Below, piece by piece: positions 8,822 to 16,518 of a stretch of DNA of 64,000 bases. Position numbers and translations under genes: made by a program. The notes beneath the pieces were generated by a model. It was given only the letters and a program-made list of their open reading frames with translations. It was not told where the DNA came from and did no database searches. This DNA is from Sva-07 sp963698435 (GTDB lineage Bacteria; Actinomycetota; Acidimicrobiia; Acidimicrobiales; Ilumatobacteraceae). The stretch spans positions 368,820 through 432,819 of the forward strand of contig CAVOQV010000012.1 of assembly GCA_963698435.1 (NCBI GenBank), read 5' to 3'. The stretch's first letter is position 1, and each line of letters opens with the position of its first letter.

Positions 8822-9079
8822 ATGCGGTTCAGACACCTAGACCCAGACGAAAACCTGTTGGAGCTAGGGCGTTGGAAGCGCCGAAAGGTGAGAAAAATGA
8901 TGTCAACCGAGATCGATCTGATCAGGTTGTGGAGGCTCGACTGCGAAGGTCGAGGGATCTCCGAGCTCGTAATCAAGCACTACGGGAACTACCTCCGTGA
9001 GTACCGACGAGGTCGGGGGAGATCCACTCAGCGTGTTCAGCACGTCGCATCAACGCAAAGCGGGACCTTCATCGGCTGA
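8822..9079 (+). pseudogene. Tyrosine-integrase N-terminal (core-binding) fragment
   Basis: An 85-residue frame contains LIRLWRLDCEGRGISELVIK followed by HYGNYLREYRRGRG. This has the pattern of the SAM-like core-binding domain of phage/XerC-type tyrosine recombinases (short helix, 'RG-S-x-x-T-I-x-x-Y', then L-x-x-F/Y). No catalytic R-H-R-Y domain follows, so if this is an integrase it is only the N-terminal end. Its position immediately after tRNA-Gly, the usual integration target, supports the idea. Similarity is short, so confidence is moderate. Confidence 0.4.
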
Positions 9080-9092
9080 TCTCGAGTTGACA

Positions 9093-9119
9093 CTCACCGC
9101 TATCGGGTGAGCGTTCTGG
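9093..9119 (+). repeat. Family-B hairpin repeat, copy B1
   Basis: CTCACC and GGTGAG form a 6-bp stem around a short loop and are followed by CGTTCTGG. The same arrangement (T-C-A-C-C, 6-7 bases, G-G-T-G-A, then about GGTTCTG) recurs at 22307, 23724 and, less perfectly, 25778, always on the + strand and always between genes. Confidence 0.6.
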
Positions 9120-9270
9120 TGGTCCGGCGCCCGGTTGATCGACGAACTTGGGCAGCAGCGGCGGCGAGTGGCTGTGTCACACATAGCCCCCGGCCACTGA
9201 GAGACTTTGCGTACCACGCATGTGAGACTTCCCAGGTCAGGCCATGTGACGCGGCGACTTACCGCCGTAG

Positions 9271-9338
9271 CCGTCCGGTCGGCGTCCCTCTATCGGACGA
9301 GTCGCAGGCCGCAATTATGCAGTGCGCGATATGGGCCG
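9271..9338 (-). repeat. Family-C repeat, copy C1 (inverted A-type)
   Basis: Bases 9283-9338 are identical over 56 bases to 13708-13763, and similarity extends about 12 bases further left. The unit contains the inverted repeat CGTCC/GGACG. Its reverse complement matches part of the family-A repeats (CGTCCGATAG followed by GGGA and later CCGGACG, as at 21055-21080), so C appears to be an A element in opposite orientation. The two C copies flank the disrupted cyclase module. Confidence 0.8.
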
Positions 9339-9605
9339 AAGCCGAGTGGTCTAGCTGGCTCGGCGCCGGTGATTAGCCGGAGCATGATCGGGCTTGCCCG
9401 GACGGCACTTTGTGGACAGGGGTGAGTCCGTGTGATCGGGTGGCGCGGCCGGCAGGCATCGCCGGATCGAGGACGCTCGGTCTGGATCGTGGTGGTCACC
9501 GGATATCGGGGCTGTTGGATCACCGGTGCCGTCATCCATGTCCGCCAGAGAGGACCGCTGCTGCGCTGAACGGGGTAGTGGCCCTCGGCGACTAGCTTCG
9601 AGACC

Positions 9606-12600
9606 ATGGCAGAGGGGGCTCGGACCGACACGGCGACGGTGTTGTTCACCGACCTCGTCGGATCGACGCAGCTTCGGACCGAGGTCGGCGAAGAGCAGGC
9701 CGACGAGCTGCGACGCCTCCATGACAAGGTTGTCGGCGCGGCGATCGAGGCCCATCGAGGCGTGGTAGTCAAGCAGCTCGGTGACGGGATGATGGCGACC
9801 TTTACCGGCGCTGCTGATGCGATCGCAGGGGCGATCGAGATCCAACAGGCCATTGACCGGATGAATCGATCGGGTCCGGGGCAACAGTTGTCTGTGCGCG
9901 TCGGGCTGTCGTCAGGCGACGTGAGTTTCGAGGGCGACGACTGTTTCGGCCTGCCAGTCGTGGAAGCGCAGAGGCTTGAAGCGGCAGCCGAACCTGGTCA
10001 GATCTACTGCTCTGATCTCGTGCAGCTGCTCTCGCGTGGGCGCGGCAGCCACCGTTTCGTCTCGGTCGGCGAACTCGAGCTCAAGGGACTGGCGGAACCC
10101 CTTGCGGTGGTCGAGGTGCTATGGGACCGGCTCGATGCGCAGCTTGATACCCCGGTGCTCCCACAGCTGCTCCGCACCGTGGGAGCGTTCGGCTTCTCGG
10201 GACGCGAGCTTGAGTTGCAGGCATTAACCGATGCGTGGAAGTCCGTCGCCCACACCGGCCCTGCGGCCGTATTCATCTCGGGCGAGCCCGGCATCGGCAA
10301 GACGCGCCTCGTGTCGGAACTGGCTCACGCGGTCGTCGACCAGTCGGGTTGCGTGCTCGCCGGACGGTGCGACGACAGCGTGTCGTTTCCGTTCCGTCCG
10401 TTCGTCGAGGCTATTCGGAGCTCGATCGATGGGCTCGACGCCGACGTCGTGGCTAGCGCTCTAGGCCCCGTGGCCGTCCAGTTGCAGCGGATAGTCCCCG
10501 AACTGTCGTCGCTGCTTCCCGACTTGGCCGAGGCGACGCAAGGCGACCCCGAGTTCGAGCGTTTCCAGGTGCTCAGGGCGATCGTCGACTGGATCCGACG
10601 AAGCGCCCATGAGCGACCGACGCTACTCGTCCTGGATGACATCCATTGGGCGGACGCTCCCACCCTCGTGGCCCTGAAGCACCTCGTCACCGAGTTGGAC
10701 GACGATCCCGTCCTCGTGGTGGGCACCTACCGCGACACCGACCTCGACCGCACCCACCCGCACTCGCGGCAACTCTCGCCGACTTCCGACGGATGGAGAG
10801 AGTCAGCCGCCTCGATCTCGATGGGCTGAGCGACGACGAGGTGCTCACCTTCATGTCGCGCGCCGCAGGTCACGAGCTCGACGAACCAGGTCGGGCCCTT
10901 GCGGTTGCCGTGCACCGCGTACCGCCGGCAATCCCTTCTTCGTTGGCGAGGTCCTTCGCCACCTGGCCGAGAGCGGTGCCATCGTGCAGCGCGAGGGCAC
11001 TTGGACCAGCGATATCTCACTCGAGCAGTTCGGCATCCCCGAGGGCATCCGCGAGGTGGTCGGTCGCCGCCTCACGAAGCCTCGATCCCGACGTCGGGAA
11101 GGTCCTGTCGGCTGCGTCGATCCTCGGCCACGAGTTCGACGTTGACGTCCTCAGCGAGGTCGCAGGCATCGACGCAGACGACGTGCTCGATCGTCTCGAC
11201 GAGGGCTGTGGCGGCCAACCTCGTGCACGAGCTGGGCGTCGGCACGTTCCGCTTCGCACACGCGCTCGTACGCTCGACGCTGCTCGAGGAGGTCTCAACC
11301 ACTCGACGGGCGCGGTTCCACCGCAAGGCGGCGGCGACGATCGAGGCTCGTTACGCCGGGCGGCTCGACGAGGTCGCCGCCTGCGCTGGCTCACCATTGG
11401 GCCGAGACGGCCGATCCCGATTCGTCGACGGCCGTCGAGTGGGCCCGGCGCGCCGGGTACGTCGCGCTGCGCCAGGTCGCGCCCGACGATGCCATCGGCT
11501 GGTTCGAGCGCGGACTTGAAATGCTCGATCCCGACGATCCCGACCTGATGCAGCGGGCCAAGCTCCTGACGGGCCGGGCCGACGCCATGTTGCGTTTGGG
11601 CGATCGAACCTTCGACACGCCCGCCAAGGAGGCAGCGCGGGCCTGGGCCTGCAGCTTCGCGTGCCCGATGTTGCAGCAGCAGCGCTCGCTATCAATGCTC
11701 GGATGGCCTGGACGTGGGGCTTTGCGGTCGAACCCGATCGCATGGAGCTGGTTCGCGGCTGCTCTTGACCTCGATCTCGAAGGGCAGCCGGCAGCGCACG
11801 CAACGCTGCTTGTGCAACTGGCGCAGGAGCTTCTCTTCCTCGGCGACAGGGAGGAGAGGCTCCTTGTGGGAATGCGCCGTGCTCGAGATCCTCGAGAGTG
11901 GAGATCTCGAGCCCGACGAACTGTACGAGGTGTTCCGGTCGCTTGGCCCGGTCCTGCCTCGCGCCAGGCGATGGACGATGAGATCGTCGATCCATTCGAA
12001 GCAGTGGCGCAGATGGTTCGCGATCACGTTGATCGTGGTGGCACGCCCTCCCAGCGCGCCACAGTGGAGTGCGGCCGCGTCTTCTCCGGGACCTTCTACA
12101 TGGACCGTCAGCGATTCGAGGAGGGGAACACAGCGACTCGACAAGGTGCGCGACATCGTGCTCGACAGCGGCTCGCAGCTGGGCTTCGCCCTCGTCGACA
12201 GCGTCCGGCACTTGGCAACTGGAGAGCTCCGCGCCGCCCGAGGAGGCCGTCGACAGATTCGAACGTGCTGGCGACAGCTCAGGAAGACCAGACGGGTACG
12301 CAGTACCAGATGTTGGTGTATTTCGAAGTCGCTCGCGAGCGTGGCCGCATCACCGACCTCATCCCGTTCATGGAAGCGGTCCCCCTGAGCGAGACCGACG
12401 CCCAGGGGGCGACTGCCGCCGTGTTTGCGTGCGCCCGTGCCACCGTGGGGGACATCCGACGCAGGCGTGTGCCCTCGTCGAGGCGGCCCGTCCATTCGAC
12501 GACGTTCCCGACGACACCGGACTGCCGATCGTCCTGGCCTGCTTCGCCGACGCTGCCGTGCAGACGGGCCACGTCGATGCCCTACGTGAGCTACACCCGC

Positions 12601-12947
12601 ACCTGCACAACCTTGGTTTCGAGCGGCGCCGCTGTGCGCTCGCGAACAGGCGGCTTCTACTTCGGCAGCCTCGACTCGACGCTGGCCCGCGTCATTGCGG
12701 CCCTTGGCAAATCAGAGGATGCCGATGCTCTGTTTCAGTCAGGGATCGCCGACGTCGATGCTTTCGGTGCCCGTGCCGGTTTGCCCGGTCGCGGCTTGAC
12801 TATGCACAATTCTGCGAGGAACACGCGTGCTTCGGCGACGCACAACGCCTCGCAGCCGAGGCCGTTCACCTTGTCGAAGAATCAGAGCTCGACGACACAA
12901 GGACTCACGCCGCACAGATGCTCGAGAGGTTGGCGGCAAGCACCTGA
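9606..12947 (+). pseudogene. Class III cyclase-ATPase-TPR regulator, multiply frameshifted
   Basis: The intact first 390 codons encode an adenylate/guanylate cyclase catalytic domain (VLFTDLVGSTQL, KQLGDGMMATF, LSSGDVSFEGDD) followed by an AAA/NACHT-like ATPase with Walker A SGEPGIGKTRL and Walker B LLVLDDIHWAD. After about 10750 the protein continues only by hopping between frames: LSDDEVLTFMSR, then GNPFFVGEVLRHLAESGA, then LDPDVGKVLSAASILGHEFD, then LVHELGVGTFRFAHALVR, then APDDAIGWFERGLEMLDPDD, and finally a frame ending QMLERLAAST at 12947. At least six shifts are needed. The intact ancestor would be a roughly 1,110-residue regulator coupling cyclase and STAND ATPase domains. It could be a decayed gene or badly assembled sequence. 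Confidence 0.75.
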
Positions 12948-13548
12948 CGCTGCATCGCCCGCTACGGCAAGCCAGACAGTGAGCTTCAGCCCACCCCATA
13001 CCGGTCTGCACGGGACGCCCTAGATCGCCGGACGTGGGACGCGTCATCGAGCGTTCTGGGCAGCGATTGTGAGTGGCGCTCGAGGTGAGCTGTGACCGAT
13101 CGGATGTGCGGAGCAGGAACGAGTAGCCCTGACCTGCGTGGCGCGGATGTGGTCCATCGGGCCGGTGGCCAGCTTCCCTCACCGCTGCGCACCCACGTTG
13201 AGCCCCGTTCACGCGGCCCATTCCTCTTGTGCTACCGACGCCGAGGCGCGCCCACGGGGTTCGTCGATCGAGAGACGTCTCCGTTTACCCTCGGCGGATC
13301 CGGATAGGCGCGGTAGCTGAGGAGGCGACCGCCCCACCGCTCTTGGCGTACTGCCGACACCAATAGCTGCGAGCAGCCTGAGACCTGCCTCCGGGTCCGG
13401 AGGCCGACCATACGGGTCTGGCACCCAGACGAAGCCATTTGACCACCCACGGAACACGTGCCAAACGCTGGCCCCGGGGACTGCCCCTGATCGCCGGATA
13501 GGGGCGCACACTTCGCTCCGCTCCTGCACTCCGACGGGGACCGCACTG

Positions 13549-13642
13549 CCGGCGCACTGTGCGGGTTGGACACGACTCGACGCCGCACATAATCGCGATC
13601 CTCCAGTTCGTTGCCTCGTCCCCTGCTGTCCGGTTGAGGAAC
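13549..13642 (+). repeat. Family-A repeat, copy A1
   Basis: These 94 bases are identical to 16305-16398. The pair forms direct repeats flanking the sigma-factor/membrane-protein module. Related but diverged copies occur at 19234 (partial) and 20968-21115. Confidence 0.9.
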
Positions 13643-13695
13643 CTCTAACGAGACGACGTTGGCCGAGCCGCACCAAGACCTTCAAGGCGTCGAGA

Positions 13696-13763
13696 CCGTC
13701 CGTTGCTCGTCCCTCTATCGGACGAGTCGCAGGCCGCAATTATGCAGTGCGCGATATGGGCCG
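13696..13763 (-). repeat. Family-C repeat, copy C2
   Basis: The inner 56 bases (13708-13763) are identical to C1 at 9283-9338, in the same orientation. Together the copies bracket the disrupted cyclase gene at a distance of about 4.4 kb, so recombination between them would excise that module. Confidence 0.9.
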
Positions 13764-13917
13764 GTATCGGGTGCCCTAAGAAGCAGCTACCCGAATGGCT
13801 TAGCTGTCTGCTCCGCCTGGTGACTGAAACAATTCTGGGTTGCTCATCGGGCGAACGGCACGGAGATTTCTTGCGGGTCGTGTCACCCGGATGTGGGGGT
13901 GGTGGCAACGTAGGGGT

Positions 13918-15009
13918 GTGAACGAGGTGTCGCTCGAGGATGCGTACAGCCGGTACGCCGACGAGCTTGTTCGCTACGCCACGGTGCTGGTTTCCCGGTC
14001 AGTGGCCGCCGATGTGGTGGCCGACACGTTTGCTGATCTGTTGCGTCATGCCGATGGGGCGTGGTCGAGTGCCCGGGATGTGAGGGGGTTCTTGTTTGGT
14101 GCGGTGGCGAATCGGGCGCGGATGCATCATCGGCAGACCACGCGGCGTCGTCAGCGTGAGCGTCAGCTTGTCGTGGCGCAGCGGCCGGACCCGAACGGGG
14201 TGATGGTCGAGTCGCGTGATGAGGTGTTGGAGGCGTTGGAAGGGTTGAGTGTGCAGCAGCGGGCGGTGACGTATCTGACGTATTGGCATGACTGGTCGGT
14301 GTCGCAGGTTGCCGAGGCGTTGGGTGTTGGTGAAGGCACGGTGCGACGCCAGTTGGCGCGGTCGTTCTTCGTGTCTGCGGGGGGCTCTGTCATGAGCGAG
14401 CACGACACCGACGAGATCCGCGAGCTGCTGGCCCGGGCCATGACGGACGCCCCCGAACCGCGGCCCTGGCGTGACGTCGAAGGTCGCGCCGCCCGACCGT
14501 TCGATGCTCCAACGCCGTCGCGTCGCCGGACCGGTGTCTGGCTTGCTGCTGCAGCGTGCGTGGTGGCCCTCGTCGGGGGACTCGTTGCGGTCGTCGCCTC
14601 CGACGACCAGCCGAACGTGCGCACCGACGACCCCACCGGCACCACCACCACTTCGTCTACTGGTCCGTCGACCTCGGCACCGACGACGACGACGCTCGGC
14701 TCGACCGAAGCGGGCTGGACCGGGGGCCTGCTCGACGACATCGACACCAACTCGCTCCGACCACTGAACGCCTTCGTCGACGGTGATGTCGTCGTTCCGA
14801 CCGCCCCGAGCGGCTGGAGAGTGTCGGACTCGACGTGGACCGGCAGTGACGAGGCCCCTGCCCCGAACTCGATCGAATGGTCTGTGGAGGTCTGGGAAGC
14901 CCCACCGGACAACGCGTTCGGCCAGGTCCTCTACGTGACCCAGCGCCGCGAAACCGACCTGCAGCAGCACGCTCGGATGCATGCAATCGGGTCGGTCGGT
15001 GACGATTGA
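13918..15009 (+). CDS. ECF sigma-70 factor read in frame into the start of a membrane protein
   Basis: From the GTG at 13918 the first ~155 residues are an ECF sigma factor. Region 2 holds YADELVRYATVLVSRSVAAD and DTFADLLRHADGAWSSARDV. Region 4 holds LSVQQRAVTYLTYW and VSQVAEALGVGEGTVRRQLA. The sigma domain should stop at 14393-14395, because in another frame the tail reads CLRGALS then TGA overlapping an ATG (ATGA). Instead the present frame runs on through that ATG (14392) into MSEHDTDEIRELLARAM, a transmembrane helix (WLAAAACVVALVGGLVAVVA) and a Thr/Ser-rich linker, and stops at 15009. The simplest explanation is a small indel near 14370 that fused two overlapping genes. The second protein continues in another frame (14981-16219). 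Confidence 0.6.
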   Translation: MNEVSLEDAYSRYADELVRYATVLVSRSVAADVVADTFADLLRHADGAWSSARDVRGFLFGAVANRARMHHRQTTRRRQRERQLVVAQRPDPNGVMVESRDEVLEALEGLSVQQRAVTYLTYWHDWSVSQVAEALGVGEGTVRRQLARSFFVSAGGSVMSEHDTDEIRELLARAMTDAPEPRPWRDVEGRAARPFDAPTPSRRRTGVWLAAAACVVALVGGLVAVVASDDQPNVRTDDPTGTTTTSSTGPSTSAPTTTTLGSTEAGWTGGLLDDIDTNSLRPLNAFVDGDVVVPTAPSGWRVSDSTWTGSDEAPAPNSIEWSVEVWEAPPDNAFGQVLYVTQRRETDLQQHARMHAIGSVGDD

Positions 15010-16219
15010 CGGGGTGGTCTGGGCGGAGATTGTGGTCGAGCGCATCCCGGAGGACGACCCAGAGTTCTTCGACATGACGACCCTCCGGGCTCAGGTCGGA
15101 AACCGATGGGTGTCGATTGCCGCCGGATCTCCCCAGCTGCTGACCGGCCCACTGCTCGACAACCCGCCGATCATCACGTTCCTCGAAGGACTCCGCGCCG
15201 GCTCACCCGACGTGCTGACCGCGGTCGGTGAAGCTTGTTGGCAGTGTGGCATCGCAGGCGCCGAGGGAGACCCATTTGCGGCGGGATCCGAAAGCGCAGT
15301 GCCCGCCAGTGAGTCCGATGGTGCAGCGGCCACCATCGTGGAGCCACAAGCGCAAGGGCCCAGCGAGTCGGGAGCCGATGCAGGTCGACCGCTTGCCGAC
15401 CTCCGCGACGGCGATGTTGTGATCGCCACTTACATTCCGCAGGGGTTGACACTCCAGCGCCCGGCACGGAACCACATGGACGGGACCATGAACAAGGAGT
15501 TCCAGTTCTGGTTGGAGTCCGCTGACAGCATGCGGTACATTTCCGTTCGCCTGTGGAAGGACGGACCCGGGTGGGCCCAGACTGACGATCCCAACCATCC
15601 ACACGTCGAGATTGCTGGAATCACCTGGTTCTGGAACGACTTCGAGCACGCCCGCATGGCCAACCTCGACCCCTTCTCGGTCTGGGTCTATCTTGACGGT
15701 CTCGACAGACTGGAAGCCGAACGGTTCATCGAGGGTTTGCGAGTTGTCCCTATCGAGGAGTTCCCCGGCTCGATCGCATCCGACGGGGCAGAAGGACTCT
15801 CGGTCATCAACTCCGACGGCTCCAGCGACACCCCCGAGATCGTCGCGAGCGATGATCGATTCGAACTCACCGCCGTGCAAGTCGGAGTTCAGGTGTGCAC
15901 GAAGCTGGACGAGACAATCGTCCCGGTCACGATGACCTTCGCCGCCGACTGCTGGGACCCAGAGCGGTTCGCCGAGTCAGGCATCGTCGACTTCTTTCCA
16001 CTCGACGCGACCGACACGAATCATCTGATCATCGGCGTCATCGACTCACCAAGCGCGAACGCGGTACGGATCACCTCTCCAGATGGCGAGTCCGTGGTCG
16101 TGCCGACCGGGCCGGTGAACGAGAGCATCGACGGCAGATTCTTCCTCGCCCGCCTCGACTTGGACGTCAGCAACGGAATCCGCCTCGACCGCTTCACGAT
16201 CGAAGACGCCTCACCGTAG
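14981..16219 (+). CDS. Extracellular part of the sigma-linked membrane protein (frame-shifted continuation)
   Basis: This 412-codon frame has no signal sequence. It appears to continue the membrane-anchored protein that begins at 14392: the previous frame ends ARMHAIGSVGDD while this one reads SVTIDGVVWAEIVVERIPED across the same bases. Repeated units FLEGLRAGSPD and FIEGLRVVPIEEFPGS suggest two copies of the same sensor-like domain. Together the joined product would have a short cytoplasmic N-terminus, one membrane helix and about 500 extracellular residues, a layout seen for proteins encoded next to ECF sigma factors. No enzymatic motif is visible. An anti-sigma role is inferred from position only. 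Confidence 0.55.
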   Translation: MQSGRSVTIDGVVWAEIVVERIPEDDPEFFDMTTLRAQVGNRWVSIAAGSPQLLTGPLLDNPPIITFLEGLRAGSPDVLTAVGEACWQCGIAGAEGDPFAAGSESAVPASESDGAAATIVEPQAQGPSESGADAGRPLADLRDGDVVIATYIPQGLTLQRPARNHMDGTMNKEFQFWLESADSMRYISVRLWKDGPGWAQTDDPNHPHVEIAGITWFWNDFEHARMANLDPFSVWVYLDGLDRLEAERFIEGLRVVPIEEFPGSIASDGAEGLSVINSDGSSDTPEIVASDDRFELTAVQVGVQVCTKLDETIVPVTMTFAADCWDPERFAESGIVDFFPLDATDTNHLIIGVIDSPSANAVRITSPDGESVVVPTGPVNESIDGRFFLARLDLDVSNGIRLDRFTIEDASP

Positions 16220-16304
16220 GAGTAGGCGGGCGCGGGCGGTTCGCCGACACATCTCGAGATTGAGCCATTCCACTTGGACGTACATGGCGCGCCGCACCCG
16301 ATAA

Positions 16305-16443
16305 CCGGCGCACTGTGCGGGTTGGACACGACTCGACGCCGCACATAATCGCGATCCTCCAGTTCGTTGCCTCGTCCCCTGCTGTCCGGTTGAGGAACGG
16401 CTACTGGACGCGAGACCTGTCCGTTCAACGACCGGCAACTGAG
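16305..16443 (+). repeat. Family-A repeat, copy A2 (longest version)
   Basis: Bases 16305-16398 are identical to A1. The following 45 bases (CTACTGGACGCGAGACCTGT and on to CAACTGAG) align with the diverged copy at 20968-21115, so the full unit is about 140 bases. It lies between the convergent ends of the sigma-linked gene and the cyclase-ATPase gene. The surrounding intergenic 16220-16518 holds nothing else recognisable. Confidence 0.85.
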
Positions 16444-16518
16444 CCTCGATCCACCAAGCATCATTCGCGTTAGTCATCGCGGTCGGAAGGTCCGACCGGG
16501 ACGGGGGTTGCGTCGGGC

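Larger units (their letters stand above)
9080..9605. other. Gene-free stretch with repeats B1 and C1
   Basis: No frame in these 526 bases looks like protein. It contains a family-B hairpin (9093-9119) and a family-C repeat (9271-9338). The remainder shows several short inverted repeats but no recognisable gene. It separates the integrase remnant from the disrupted cyclase gene. Confidence 0.6.
12948..13917. other. 970-bp stretch without a recognisable gene; holds repeats A1 and C2
   Basis: No frame matches a family I know. A minus-strand open frame between about 13209 and 13540 contains VWHVFRGWSNGFVWVPDPYG and PPDPEAGLRLLAAIGV. These look somewhat protein-like and could be a fossil gene, but there is no domain. 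A1 (13549-13642) and C2 (13696-13763) lie in opposite orientation 53 bases apart. The sigma-factor promoter must lie between C2 and 13918. Confidence 0.5.
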
